Positions 23,032 to 36,090 of a stretch of 64,000 bases of DNA are shown here, one piece after another. The stretch is taken from assembly GCA_023213315.1 (NCBI GenBank), contig JAKCPI010015653.1:186001-250000 (forward strand), read 5' to 3'. A model generated the notes under the pieces. That model was given only the letters and a program-made list of their open reading frames with translations. It had not been told where the DNA came from and made no database searches. The number at the start of each line of letters is the position of its first letter. Position 1 is the stretch's first letter. Made by a program: the position numbers and the translations under genes. Origin of the DNA: Euborellia annulipes (taxonomy: Eukaryota; Arthropoda; Insecta; Dermaptera; Anisolabididae).

Positions 23032-23240
23032 GTCAGTTTCAATATTAACCGCCATCACTAGAGAATCGAGCCATAAGGTTAGACAACCAAAGCACTTAGA
23101 TGGAGTATTTGTTGTCTCAAAAAATAGTATTTCCACTGCACTATTAAAAAAAGTTTTTAATTTATTTTCTAAGCACTCTGGTTGTCTAACATCAAGGGTC
23201 TTATCTCTAGGACTGGCGGTACAACTGACTGTACACGTAT
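23026..23240. mobile_element. MITE, family D (copy 2)
   Basis: Terminal TGTACAGTCAGTT and AACTGACTGTACA are inverted. The interior carries ACCGCC and TTAGACAACCAAAGCACTTA, related to 21150-21360. The minus open frame 22939-23253 lies in it and is not a gene. Confidence 0.6.
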
Positions 23241-23474
23241 GCCGCACAGTCATATGTTTTGCAATGTAGTACAGTGGCGTATCTAAGGGAGAAGGGGGCT
23301 GCAGCCCCCTCCAGAAAACCCTAAAATATCTAGAGTTTTAGCCCAACTCTAAAATATTTCAGGATTGTTTAGGTAGTCTAAAAATACTTCTAGAAACATA
23401 AAATTTAAGAAGACCTATATCCTCCAAACCACCCCGGTATACCCCTCCGAATTAATTTCTAGATACGCCACTGC

Positions 23475-25150
23475 CTTTATCTAAAAACAGCAATATTCCT
23501 TTTATAATATTCTCATATATTTTAATAGCTAATTTATTTTAATAGTGCGAAAAATATTAGGTTTAAAATCATCTTTCTCTCTCTATATCTATAACCGAAT
23601 AGAAGATAATAGACAATAGAAGCTATTGGATATGGTCTATTGACTTTCTGGTCGGTTAGTATATTCATAAATTATAAAAACTAAACCTAACTTTTATACA
23701 AAAAAAAATTTCAAATTAGAACAAACTACAAATTTTTATCCCCTCTGGAAGAGGGATTTAAAAATGTAAACAAATATATTTAAAAAAGTTATTATTAATA
23801 AATAAAATTTAATAAAATTGTTAATAACCTCAAAATAATATAATAAATTAAATTTTTCTAGTATTTATTAATTGTTTTATATAATTATATATTTTATTCT
23901 TGTAATAATTAATGAATTACTACATAAAAAAATATAAAAATGTTAAATTCTGGAAGTAAAATGTATTTTATAAAAATAAGCAAATTAATGACAAACATCG
24001 AAAATTTTATATATTTTAATGATTTAATGAATAAAAATATTATTATTTCTAATTTTTTTTTTTTTAATTATTTAGAGAAAAAAGATTTTATATATATTTT
24101 TATAGAGTCCGAAAAATAAATTCAACATAAAAAAAAAAATTTACCGTAAAAATTAGTTGAAATTTCAAAATAGGTTTTTTTCAAACATTTATTCACACAC
24201 ATATATAAAATAGATTATAGAATAAAATAACGTCTATTTTATATAGACACTTGATAAATTTAAAATAAATAAATACATAAATATAAAACGCACTGAACTA
24301 TCTATTAATAAATAATATATTAATACAGTTAAACAAGTAAAATCATCCTTTTACTGTTATAAATATCACTTTGATTTAAAGGAAAATAACTTATTTCTTA
24401 TCATATGAATTTTTTATAAACAGCTAGAAACGACCAATTTTGATAATTTATTTTTCGCACTAATTTAAAATTTTTTTTTTTAATTAAAAATATTTTAAAA
24501 TATTAAAATTATATTTAGAATGACTTAATTCAAAGGGGAAAATTAAATATATTAATTTAAAAAAAAATAAAACAGATGACAGCGAATGTAATTTATTTTT
24601 AATGTATAATTTCTTTGCCCATATAAATTTTCGAAATGGTTAATGTTTTTTTTTTTTTTTTTTTCGTTTTATTAAATCATTGCCAAATTTAAGAATAAAA
24701 ATTATTAAAATTTTTTTTTAGGCAATAGTGTAATATATTTGAAAAGCTAATGTGTTTTCTAATATTTTATTGTGTTGCTCAAATTTTTTAATATCGTAGC
24801 TTCCTCTCGGGGAAGAGATAAAAATTTCCCGCTTTATTTTGTTCGAAAGTTTTTTTTTTTTTTTTTGTCAATGTTAGAATTTTTCTTTTCTAATTTCCCA
24901 CGCCTCTAGCGGTTCAAAACATTGAGCGTCCAAAGGACAGTTATACAACACATACACGGTATGTGAATACAAATTAGAAGCTTAAGTCTTCGTTTTTGGA
25001 GATTAGGTATGCTTAACATATTTAAAAAAAAAATTTTCAATATTGTCATAAGATTTGCTTTTAAAAAGGAATTACTTAAAAATAAAAAATCAAGGAACTT
25101 AAAAAAAAAAAACCTTTCGCTTAAATTATATCTATTACTACTTATATCTA
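23475..25150. other. Very AT-rich intergenic sequence
   Basis: Long runs of A and T with no feature I can support. The only compositional change is a short less AT-rich piece near 24800-24990 (CTTCCTCTCGGGGAAGAG, CCTCTAGCGGTTC). The open frame 25009-25206 is Lys/Leu-rich translation of low-complexity DNA. Confidence 0.5.
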
Positions 25151-25158
25151 TATTACAC

Positions 25159-25570
25159 CAGCGTTTCTCAACCTTTCAGTATTCGCGGTCAAATTTTCAA
25201 TCATAATTTTCATCACGCTCCTCCCCCCTCCCTCCCGCATACAATAGTAATGCATTTTGAGTATTTTGGGGCTAAACCTACGATCTTAATTTTAAACCTT
25301 ATAAGAATATTGAAATTTATAGACATTTGGCCACACTGTTCTAGTAAGTTACCGATTTAGTAAGTTGTTTTAATTTGATAAGTTAATTATTAAATATTAT
25401 GTCGAAATGTATTTTGTTTTGTATGTGTGTGTGTGTGTGTGTGTGCTTTCCTTTCAGTCAGTTAATCAATTTTTTGAAATAATATTTTCTCTTGCATATG
25501 CTCGAGTCCCCCCTTTAGTGTTTTCGCGCCCCCCTTGAGGCCCCAGTGCCACACAGGTTGAAAATCGCTG
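25159..25570. mobile_element. hAT-type MITE with 8-bp target duplication
   Basis: It begins CAGCGTTTCTCAACCTTTC and ends CAGGTTGAAAATCGCTG, imperfect inverted ends of the type common in hAT MITEs. Flanks TATTACAC and TATTACAT agree at 7 of 8 positions. A GT microsatellite is at 25420-25446. Confidence 0.75.
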
Positions 25571-25829
25571 TATTACATCATTAGATATTATAATAAGTTC
25601 CTGATTGACCGAGCCGGAGCTCGGTCGTTTGTTTTTTTTTTTTATAAAATTAAGAAAAACTAAAAAAGTACATCAGTAAAGTTCGACCTGGTACAGTGTA
25701 GTAGTCGAAGTTTCCCAAAAACGAGATCAAACGTAATTTACTTTCTATATTGCAAATAATAAATATTTAAATTTTAAGATTTAAACTTTCGACCGTTGGT
25801 TCTCGTTGAAATATTATGTAAATTAAAAT

Positions 25830-26090
25830 TAAATATACAAATTAAACACTAGGTTATTTGTTTCAAAGGTTTTATTAATTAAAAAATTAACACTTGATAC
25901 GTATTTCGACAATCCCTTGTCATCACCAGAAGTGATTACATTCTAATGAATGAATTCTTTAGAATGTAATCACTTCTGATGATGACAAGGGATTGTCGAA
26001 ATACGTATCAAGTGTTAATTTTTTAATTAATAAAACCTTTGAAACAAATAACCTAGTGTTTAATTTGTATATTTAATTTTAATTTTAATT
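25830..26090. repeat. Foldback element with hammerhead-like motif (AAGTG family), copy 1
   Basis: Near-perfect inverted arms: AATTAAACACTAGGTTATTT, CAAAGGTTTTATTAATT, AACACTTGATACGTATTTCG. The family recurs at 35935-36090 and 53025-53245, in the latter two followed by the same flanking sequence (CAACGAGAACCAA). Confidence 0.8.
25971..26014 (+). ncRNA. Hammerhead ribozyme-like motif, intact
   Basis: Stem I CACTT/AAGTG, CTGATGA, perfect stem II GACAA/TTGTC, GAAA, then TACGTATC. AUACGUAU is an eight-base self-complementary stem III before the cleavage C. The left arm carries CTGGTGA instead of CTGATGA. Confidence 0.75.
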
Positions 26091-26499
26091 TTAAAAGAAA
26101 TTGTTAAAGCGAGAAAATTGAAAAAAAAAAGTACATCAGTAAAGTACTAGTAGGCCTACCCAAATTTTCCCAAACAAGAGACCTAGTACAATTTCATATT
26201 GGGACCGCAGATAGTATATATTAAAAAAAAATCGTTAGAGCCGTTTTCGAGAACTGATGTGCTTACAAAAAAACAAATAAACATACATAGCTCTTTTAAT
26301 AGTATAAGATATATCATAATATACCTTTGAAAGATGAAACAAAACATGTATGTCATCATCGGCGTAACTAGACGAAAAATGTACCTAAAAAAAAAAAAAA
26401 AAATTATTGGAATTATTAGTCAAAAACAAAATTTTTTAATTATACTAAATATTATTTTGTAGTAAGACCGTCAAATTTTCATGAAAAATTAAAAAAAAG

Positions 26500-26885
26500 A
26501 ATCAATATTAGCCTAAAAATTTTTATTTAACCCTAGTCGACAGTTTCGGCTACTCTGCGTCACCAATCCTCGGGACAAATATCGTGGAAAATATATTTTC
26601 GTGGCTTCTGAACTCGTAATGTAGAACACATCAACAGTAAAATTTATGTGTAACAGCTCTCATATGGCCGGACTATATATTGCAATACATTACCTCTTAT
26701 AAGGGTTAATATCCCAAAAAACAGCCATCATATTTTATTCAATAATATTCTTTGTTGATGTATTATAGGGTAAATTACGAGTGGGAGGGACGAAAATACC
26801 TTATTCGCTATCGTTTAGGTGACGTATAGTTCCAAAAACTGTCAACTAAAGTTAAATAAAAAATTTTCCGACCGATATTGACTTA
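26500..26885. repeat. Degraded foldback with hammerhead-like remnants
   Basis: GTCGACAGTTTCGGCTACTC at the left and GGTGACGTATAGTTCC..ACTGTCAAC at the right are diverged inverse copies, similar to the 20470-20690 element. Neither core is intact. Confidence 0.45.
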
Positions 26886-26899
26886 ACTTTTTCATTTGA

Positions 26900-29200
26900 A
26901 TGGTGAACTAAGTTTTCTTTTTATTTTCACTCCTCCATTAATTTAATAAATTCACTTCTGATTTATTTAAGAATGAGGTGAATTCATTAACTCACATAAT
27001 AAATTCCAAAGTTATACCCTTAAATATAAGAGATTCCAATTAATCAACAAGTAATTAAAAGACCTCCACCCATAACCGAGACAAAAAAATCTCAAGTTAT
27101 TAATCACTCCATGGAACTTTCTTTTATAAAATTTAAAATTTAATAAAAAAATAATTACTTTTATATAAAGATGTATGCAGCATTTAAGTTGTTTGGAGAC
27201 ATCCGAAGAAATCCTTTCAGGTAGAAGTTATCTATCTTAACAAAAATATCTCAAAAGATTAAATAAAACTCGTATTCAAAATTAATTTTTTTATTTAGTG
27301 AATTAATTATGAATACGAGTTAACTAACATTCTAGGAGAAAAATGAGAAAAGTAAAAAAAATTTATTAGATATAATTTTTACATAGATTATAAAATAATT
27401 ATTTATATAGAATTAAAAAATAAATATTTTAATACACATAGTTTTTGAAATAAATTAATATAAACAAATACAGGAGGATAATTTTGGAATCTTGAATGAC
27501 AAACTTCTTAATTTTGTAGTCGAATCTTGACAAAGTCTTCTTTCTTAATAATTAAAATGTTCTTATGATCTTCTGAGCGTCTGATTTCGATGTCTTGAAT
27601 AGGTTTTTTTCTAATTAACAATCTTCTTAGTCTTCTTTGTGATTTAATTTTTATTCTTCGCATAAAATGCATTTTAAAAAAAGGATCTTATAGATCATTT
27701 AAAAAAAAAAAAAAAAAGCGTGAGCAAAAATGAATATCAAGTTCATTAAGTGTGATCACTCTCCCAATTTAATAAAAAATAAATCATGAATGAAGAAGCT
27801 AAGGGACCTGTGCTAAATTGTTTTATGAGCCCAGGGAGAGTGATCCCCCACACCATTATCTCTACCATTGCCTAATATAAAAGGAAGAAAATGGAATAAA
27901 TTTTAGCCGAAATAATAATTAATAAAAATTTTGACCGAAAAGAAACTTGTTGTATTTTCATTGGATTTATCATCGTAACACAAAAGATCCGAACTGAACT
28001 GAGTACTGAAGGGAATCCCTGCCTAAATCTATTATTCATTAAATCGAAGTGTTATTACTCTCCACAAGAGAATCTTTATATTCTCTTGCTGCCCGAAATC
28101 TAATGTGATCAGAATCAAGAATCCAAATGAAACATGACAAGTCTCAGATTTGAGTTTAATAATAAAAAAAAAAAAAAAAAACCAAGAACTCGTCTCTTTC
28201 TTCCTGACACCAGATTAAACTACCTAAATGGGATAAATAGACAGAGTGCATGATGATGTTTCTAGTGACGGAATTCCGAGAGAGTTCCTGTTTACAAACA
28301 AGTTTACAAAAGAAATTTCTTAAATCTAATAAAATAATATCAAAAACAAAATAAAAATTGTGCAGGTCTCATTGTATTATTCGAATAATATATCATTTAT
28401 TAATTAAATAGTGCAAAATTTTAAGATATTTTATGAACTCTATTATCAAATAAAATAATTCAAATTTAACAAATTAATCTTGACATACTGTATCAATATT
28501 TAAAATTTAATTAAAAAATCATAGACATAATTTTTTTAAAAATTTAATTAAATTATTAATTGACATGATTTTAGAAAATATAATAAAAATATTTTTATTT
28601 TTTATAATGTTTTTGATATATTATTATACTATGTGTTGAGAGTGGCTTAACCCAACAAGTTTGATGATTGAAAAATTTTCAGAATTTTTGTAATTATAGA
28701 AATTTTTCGGTCTTTAAGGCTTATTTGAAATATTTTCGATATTTTTAAAAATTTAAAAGAAAGTAATTTTTAATAAGTAAATAAATGTTTTTGTTAATAC
28801 ATATAAGTGAAAAAAATTTAATTTCAAAATAGTATATATATGTTAATGAAAAATGAAAAATTAAATAAATTCATGGGTTAAATCACTCTATTGTTATAAA
28901 AATATTACATCAGGCGGATACTAGGGATCAAAACTCCTCTTTCGAGGTAAATTTCAGGGGCTGATTCAAAAAAAAAAAATTTTCTAATAACAATTCAAAA
29001 TATTGCAATAGTAATTACAAATTGCACTTTGTGTAATTATTAAAAAATGAATAAATATTGAATAAAAAAGTTTTTACCCTTCAATAATATCACGATCCGC
29101 CTAATGAAAAATAAACGAGGAGACTCAGATTGGAAAAATAAAAAACTATTTATGAATGTGTGTGTGTAGGTTCATTTTATAAATTTCATTATTTTATTTA
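26900..29200. other. AT-rich intergenic sequence with a short inverted repeat
   Basis: GTGATCACTCTCCC (27753) and GGGAGAGTGATCCCCC (27835) form one small inverted repeat. Otherwise I see no gene, RNA or element. Confidence 0.45.
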
Positions 29201-29220
29201 TTTTTTTTTTTTTTGAAATT

Positions 29221-29446
29221 TGTCAATTTTTAAGTCTAATCTATCTAAACCTAAATTTAGAAAGTGTTTGGTTAGTACTTCTCTGGCTAATCCATTTTCC
29301 ATCTTCCGTCCATCGAATCGCTCGAAGATTTCTGAAAGAGAAGCCCTAAAACTCTTATCCCACCCTTGTCTGCATTCCTATCAGCTAAAGGATTGCCGAA
29401 ATGGCAATCGGGCAATTACACACCGTATTCCGAAGAGAAGATCTCG
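29221..29446 (+). other. Possible orphan exon
   Basis: An open frame with more balanced composition than its surroundings (SIFRPSNRSKISEREALKLL near the middle, then a basic end) runs to CGCAG followed by GTAAGG, a good splice donor at 29447. A poly-T tract precedes it. I recognise no family and found no partner exon, so it may equally be a repeat or chance. Confidence 0.22.
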
Positions 29447-30714
29447 CAGGTAAGGAGTCAGGTTACCTAGGCTAGAGGAAAAATAGTATTTTGTGGCCTA
29501 AATACTAAGTGTGTTTGAAGGAAGGGTAGGAAGGAAAGGATAGGTAGGTTAATTTTCATTTTTATACATATTAATACTGTATCTCAACTTTAAATTGAAT
29601 TTTGGAAAAAATTTATTGTAAAAATTTGTATTGTTTTTATATATAAATGTTTTTATTTATTTTATTATTTATATATAAAAATTAAGAAATCATTATATTA
29701 AATGAATATTAAAAAAAAAAATATTATTAAATTTAAAAAAATGATGTAAAAAATGAAAATAACCTTGATATAAATTAGTTTCCCAACAACCGTGCATTGT
29801 AATTGAACCAAAATCATGTTGTTTTTTTTTTTATAAATAAATTAACTGTTTTTATTTTATTTTTTTCTTTGTTTATATATAAAAAAAAAAAAAAAAACAC
29901 CTGGTACAATTACAATTGAAAAAAAAGATACAGAAATAGGTTTTTGCTGATCCACAATAAAAGTTCAATAATTTGACAAATGTATTATCATTACTTAATT
30001 TATCATGAAATCGAAATGTATGTAAGATTTTTTATTTACTGAGAATTTTAACGGTTCAAATTGAAAAAAAGTTGGGAATTAAATACTATTTATATCATAT
30101 TCTTGTGTTGTGTGTGTGTGTTCCAATAATTTGGAGTTTCTAATTAAATTTAACCTGCTAGCTAGTCTATCTCTGGAAGTAAATTAGTTTAACATGAATG
30201 ATCTGATGAGTGTTAATAATTAATGTGAGTGTTATATAGTGTCATGGTATTGTTTTTTTTTATTTTATTTATATTTTTTATTTTGAGTTCCTATGTATAA
30301 ATGTTTTTTTTTTTTTTTTATTTATTTATTCAAGTCATTTAATTTATAATATTATAGTTTAAAAAGAGATTGAACGCTTTAAGATTTCCTTCTGTCAACT
30401 AAAGCTTCATTGAAAATAATATTGTAATCACATTATTTTTCAATATTAGAAATTTGAAAAAAAAAAAAAAATTAACAAGCATAACAAGAAATTTGTTTTA
30501 TGCTATAAAACATTTTTTTTTTTTTTTTAATTGCTAATAGAGAAAAGTATATCATGACAATATCATGTTAGCAAATCACTTGTCTTTAATTGTCTGAAGA
30601 AAAAAGAATGAGTACTCAAACTCTTGAGAAACTATAAAATTTGTTGACCCATTTTAATAAAATCTGAGTCTCCTATAAAATAAACGGTGTCTTACTGAGT
30701 ATAATCATGTTCCT

Positions 30715-30970
30715 GTGTTGCGATGAGATGTCCCTTGCAGTTCGAAGTTTATCAAGTGTGGCATTACGACGTCCCACGATTGTAGTTATTCTATTGGTAT
30801 GAGACGACATCCTTGCAGTTGGAAGTTTATCAAGTGTGGCATTACGACGTCCCACGATTGTAGTTATTCTATTGGTATGAGACGACATCCTTGCAGTTGG
30901 AAGTTTATCAAGTGTGGCATTACGACGTCCCACGATTGTAGGTATTCTATTGGAATGAGACGACATCCTT
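30715..30970. repeat. 78-bp minisatellite, about three units
   Basis: The unit TATGAGACGACATCCTTGCA ... GTAGTTATTCTATTGG is repeated about three times with few changes. As 78 is divisible by three, both strands stay open across it (26-residue repeat on the minus strand with IVGRRNATLDKL). No start context or splice signal convinces me that it is translated. Confidence 0.75.
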
Positions 30971-31237
30971 TCATCAAGTGGGGGTGTCTTCAAGATGACT
31001 TTCAAAAATACAACTGTAATCCAAAAAAAAAAAAAATTAATCTTTTGATAGATTATGTTTGATTCATTTTATGATTTAATCCATCTGATAATTTTAAGTC
31101 ACTTTTTTTTATTGATATCAAGGAGTCACTAAATCTTATTAAAAATAATCGAAAAGAATAAGAATTCTTTGAAACCTATAGTATTTTTTATTTATATAGG
31201 ATAACTGAATTAGAGAATTTGGTATTCAAATGGCTTA

Positions 31238-31620
31238 AATAAAACCATCAGACTGCCTGGGATCCGAACCCGCGCCAGCTCGCCTTTTCTTAATTATAAA
31301 AAAAAATTATTACTATTCCAATCCAATGCCTGCTTGAGGATTCATTTCTATAATACATAAATCCAAAGAATACATAAATATTTCTCTATACATTTCCTAT
31401 GGAATAAATCGTAACTTTGGGAATTAATAACTTAAAAAGTAATAGAAATTTCGGGACCCGAGTATTTTTCCTGTAATCACCATAACGTCCTCTATAAAAA
31501 TGCAAAATTTCGTTTCAAAATCTTAACGGCAAGTTGGTCAAACAGAACGTGACAGACTGTCGAACGGACGGACACTCCGAAAATACGGGGATCCGAATTC
31601 ACCCTCCTTCCCGGAATCTC
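31238..31620 (+). repeat. GC-rich family B repeat, copy 3
   Basis: CGCCAGCTCGCCTTTTCTTAA, ATGCCTGCTTGAGGATT, AATACATAAATATTTCTCTA, CCTATGGAATAAATCGTAAC and GGTCAAACAGAACG match the modules at 7100-7500. Confidence 0.6.
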
Positions 31621-31650
31621 AAAAAAATATAAACTCTTAGATACGAGCCT

Positions 31651-32046
31651 GGTTTATGGTCCATGCAATTACAATTTAGAAAAAAAAACATCTATATTGT
31701 CAAATAAAATAAAAAAAGGTTTCAACTTAAAAAGAAGATTCAAAGTACTATAATGTACCAATAATACCGTCTTTCTGGTCAGAGTTAGTTAATTTGTTTG
31801 ATTATTATTATAAGGGTATGAATTAATAGGCATTATAGTAGAAAATTTCTTTTTAGGAAAAAGTTTTTTGCACTGATATTTCATACTCTTATAATAATAA
31901 TAATAAAACAAATTAACTAACTTTAACCTGAAATAAAGTATTATTAGTTGATTACTTTGAATCTTCTTTTTAAGTAGAAACTTGTTTTTTATTTTATTTG
32001 ATAATATAGATGTTGTTTTTTTAAATCAAAATTGCATGGGCCATAA
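31651..32046. repeat. Foldback element of about 400 bp
   Basis: The outer ATGGTCCATGCAATT and AATTGCATGGGCCAT, and the inner CTTAAAAAGAAGATTCAAAG and its inverse, define long arms around 31850. Confidence 0.7.
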
Positions 32047-32886
32047 TAATATTTCTTCAGTAAAATGCCTATAAATTGATTCTATAAATTCAATCCCTAA
32101 TTATTATTATTAAAACAAATTTCAAACAAAAATGATATAATACACAATATAATATCTATTAAGATTATGATAAATAATGATGTAAATATATTAAGAAAAG
32201 TTTAATGTCGATTTCATTTATGAATGACAAAGAATAAAAAGAATAGAATTTGAATAGATCATAATTTAAGAAATATCTATATTTTTAATAAAATATGTTA
32301 ATTTACACAATTAGATTAGCTTTTTAAACATGTTTATTATATATTTTAATTATTAATATAAATGTATAATTACCTATTTTAATATTTTCTAGAGGAAATT
32401 GCACAACGATGTCACAGAAAATATTTATTTCAACAATTGAAATGGAAAAGAGAATTATATTTTTAGCCAAGTAATGCTTTAGCTACTAGCGCGCTCTCTA
32501 CTCGGAATAATATGGAACCCGATAATTCTCAAGATTAACCATAGATAGTAGCACCATTTTGCAACTTTATTTGAATATTTTCTAAAAAATTATACTAAAA
32601 TATTTCCTAACAAATTATGCTGAAATGGTTGAGAAATAAATCTGAAGGCAAATGGGAATTGTGACACGGTAAGATTCAAAAACGCTGAAAATGAAAAATA
32701 TGTAAAAATAAAAAAAATACCAATAATATGGAAAAAATATATATTTTTTTGATGGCAAAGAAAATAGAAAAAATTGATGTCGAAGTGAATATAAAATCAA
32801 GTATATAAAAGGTAACAAGCTGTCTGGTGAAAATTGCTATCTCTACCGGGGATAGATAAAATAATATGAAAACCGAACATATAGAC

Positions 32887-33560
32887 AATATTTATTTATT
32901 AATAATGTATTGAGTTTCCATTTGCTTATAGAAATTTTTACAGGACATTTGGGGGTAGGCTTACTCTAGGATGTCTATCCGAAGTTTTCGACCTCGAGGA
33001 CCATGTGCCAATCTTATGTGGGAGGGGTTGGGGGGGGGGGGGGGGGGGAGACAAAAACCTTAAAATTTTAGGACTTTCAGTTTTTATTTTGTTTTATATC
33101 TCGTAAACTAAGCATAATTTGTACACCATAGTATCATACACAGTTGCAGAGAATTAAATTTTCTAAAATTTGGTTGAAAAAACTAATTTGTAGACCCAAT
33201 ATTGACCAAGATACGGCCGATCAAATTTAAACAAAGTTTTTTGAAATGTAAAACAGACAGAAAATTCATTCGGCCGTATCTCGATTAATATTGGGTTTAC
33301 AAAATCGATTTATCAACCAAATTTTAGCAAATTCAATACTCTACAACACTTTCTATTGTACTGTTGTTCATAAAATATACTTAGTTTACGAGATATAAGC
33401 AAAAAACTGAAAAAAGAACAAAGATTTTGAGGTTTTTGCACTCCCCCCAAAGTTAGCACAGGGACTTCGAGGTTGAAATCTTAAAATAGTCATCCTAGAG
33501 TATCCCCAAATAACCTGTAAAAACTTCTACAAGTTCAACACAATATTAATAAATAAATAT
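32887..33560. repeat. Foldback element with poly-G tract
   Basis: The arms share CAGGACATTTGGGGGTAGGC-like and TCTAGGATGTCTATC-like sequence, CTTCGAGGTTGAAATC-like sequence and CTCGTAAACTAAG, inverted around about 33235. A run of about 20 G lies at 33028-33049 in the left arm only. Confidence 0.65.
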
Positions 33561-34317
33561 TGGATAAAACTTTAGAAAGTATTTTAATTTTTCCTATAAC
33601 CTACTACACCTTGGTCGATGAGAGTAGCTGCAAGCTTCAATTAATAATTGTATAAAACCATGAAGATTCTTAAATGAAAAAAAAATTAACAAAAGTATTG
33701 AAGTCTCACTTTGGGTTCCACCAAAAGAAGAATCCTAACTACTCTACTAGTGACAATAAAATTCGTTTTTTCAGATTAGAAATTTGTTGATAAATATAGA
33801 ATATTTGACAAAATAAGAATATTTTTCTTATTTTATGGAAATATGGAAAGGACATGGAGAAGGCCTGCAAATATAGACAGTTCGTAGTAAATATGAACGT
33901 CTATTAACTACTGATAGCTCATAAAGAGCTGAATAAAAAACAAAAATGTATTCTAGCGGCGTGGAATCTAGGAATATAAGGAAATATATTTTCAAATTAA
34001 TAGGACAAAGAAAATGAATTATCTTAAAAAAATAGCCTATTAGATATAAGGCTAATTAAGTTGCGATATTTTTATTTACTTACAAACATTTGATATAAAA
34101 ATAAATAACATATTTATCTAATCAATAATTATTTTAAAACAATTGTATTTTTTTGAAATTTATATCATTATAAAACCTCATAATAATACTGTTAGAATTA
34201 ATAACTGATTTATTAATGTTTTAAATGAGAAGTTGAAGAGGAATGACTACTCGAAAATAAGCTTAAGCCTTCACGATTGTTATTAATAAAATATATATTT
34301 TGAGACCTCCCTGAGTC

Positions 34318-35085
34318 CAATAAAACCATTTTGGACATTATGTCTGTGTGTGTGTGAACACGATTGCTTAAAAACGAAACCAGCCAGATCGATGAAATTC
34401 AATATATACTCCTAATACTAAAATTGTAGATTTCTATCAACTTTTGGAGTAAATACGTCACCTTGAATTGATACTTTACCTAAAAAGTTTTTTCAAAAAT
34501 TTTGAAATTTTTATGTTTTTTATTATATTATGATAAATTACTCAATTTTAAAGTTTTTATTCTTTGACATTTTTTCGAAAACTGAACAGTTTTTGAAATA
34601 ATCAAAAGAAGAAAAAGATATTTTTCGTTAATTTTGAAAAAAAAAACAAAATCATACAGGTGTCATTAAAAAACATGTAAATATAAACAAATGAATTTGT
34701 GAAATAACAAATGAATTGGTTAAACAAATTTACATGTATTTTAATGACATCTGTATGATTTTGTTTTGATTTTATTTTTTCAAAATTAACGAAAAATATC
34801 TTTTTCTAATTTGATTATTTCAAAAACTATTCAGTTTTCGAAAAAATGTCAAAGAATAAAAACTTTAAAATTGAGTAATTTATCATAATATAATGAAAAA
34901 GTTGAAAATTTCAAAATTTTTGAAAAAACTTTTTAGGTAAAGTTTTACACCCAGGTGAGTTATTTACTCCAAAAGTTGATAGAAATCTACAATTTTAGTA
35001 TTACGGGTATATATCGAATTTCATCGATCTGGCTGCTTGCGTTTTTAAGCAATCGTACGACGTAATTCAAAAAGAATATACGAGA
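34318..35085. repeat. Foldback element of about 770 bp
   Basis: Inverted arms include GATTGCTTAAAAACG, CCAGATCGATGAAATTC, ATTGTAGATTTCTATCAACT and CAAAATCATACAGGTGTCAT around a centre near 34705. The outer module also stands at 6797-6860. Confidence 0.75.
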
Positions 35086-35130
35086 GAGTTTTGGGGAAGT
35101 CATTCCCGATTTATTTATTAATTATTAATA

Positions 35131-35867
35131 CACCCCGTTTCATAACTATAGACTTTTATTTCTGTTTTAAAAATAAAATATAAATAAAATAAACGCTAAT
35201 AATTATTTAAATTATTAATAAAAACTATTATTATTAAATTAAATCAAATAATATCAATGTTCACCTGTTTCATAACTATAGGTACACCACTGGTCCATGG
35301 CAAACATGGACAGTGAAAACTACCTTTATGCTTTGGAAGAAAATTTGCTTCCGTTCTTGAATCAATATGAAGAAGAAGATTGGATTTTAAAGCAGGAAAA
35401 CGGATCCGTTCATTCAATGGTTGAACAATAAAAACATTTATTCTCATTTGATTGAACCGTATGCATCAGGATTTTTGAAGAAATTGGCAAACAACATTGT
35501 GATTTGGACTTATATTCATTGCAATGTTTCCTTCTTTAAACGCGAGAATTTTTGCTTTTTTTTCATCATTGAGATACGTACCACGAAACATTATAAATAA
35601 ATAATATTTATAGAATAAATTGTGAGGCAATTACAAATTCAAAAACAGTATATGCTGAGTTGCGTGGTTTACCGAGAGTTATGAAACACGTGAATATTGA
35701 TATTATTTGATTTAATTTAATAATAATTGTTTTTATTAATAATTTAGATAATTAATAACTTTTATTTTATTTATATTTTATTTTAAAAATAGAAATAAAA
35801 GTTTCATTTTGAAATTATTAAATTTTAAACGAAAAAACCAGTGTACCTAGAGTTATGAAACGGGGTG
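35131..35867. mobile_element. Tc1/mariner-type element with TA target duplication
   Basis: The ends CACCCCGTTTCATAACT and AGTTATGAAACGGGGTG are perfect inverted repeats flanked by TA (35129-35130, 35868-35869). A second, inner pair of similar ends (CCTGTTTCATAACTATAGG at about 35265 and GAGAGTTATGAAACACG at about 35675) suggests nested related copies. Only a transposase fragment remains. Confidence 0.8.
35297..35431 (+). pseudogene. Tc1-like transposase fragment
   Basis: 44 codons reading ENYLYALEENLLPFL, then DWILKQENGSVHS, resemble the segment around the second catalytic Asp of Tc1 transposases (family: DW..QQDNAPCH). The aspartate of QDN is replaced by Glu (QEN). It stops at TAA and the DPE/DDE remainder is not recognisable. 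Confidence 0.7.
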
Positions 35868-35934
35868 TATAAGTATAAATTAATAATATAAAATAAACCA
35901 TGATTTATGCCAAAAATTTATTTTATTAAATAGA

Positions 35935-36090
35935 ATTAAAATTAAATATACAAATTAAACACTATGTTATTTGTTTCAAAGGTTTTAATAGGTATTGTTT
36001 TAAGTATTGTATTAAATGTTAATTTTTAATTAATAAAACCTTTGAAACAAATAACCTAGTGTTTAATTTGTATATTTAATTTTAATTTAC
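35935..36090. repeat. AAGTG-family foldback, copy 2, ribozyme part deleted
   Basis: The arms AAATTAAACACTATGTTATT and its inverse are present but the centre with the hammerhead core is missing. The flank continues with GTTGCAACGAGAACCAATGG, as at 53235. Confidence 0.7.

Larger units (their letters stand above)
22192..23473. mobile_element. hAT-like composite element with 8-bp target duplication
   Basis: It starts CAGTGGCGTATCTAGA and ends TCTAGATACGCCACTG. The flanks are CCTTCATC and CCTTTATC (7 of 8 equal), as hAT insertion gives. Inside are a second CAGTGGCGTATCTAAG end (23272), a 660-bp foldback (22372-23031) and a family D MITE. No transposase was recognised. Confidence 0.6.
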
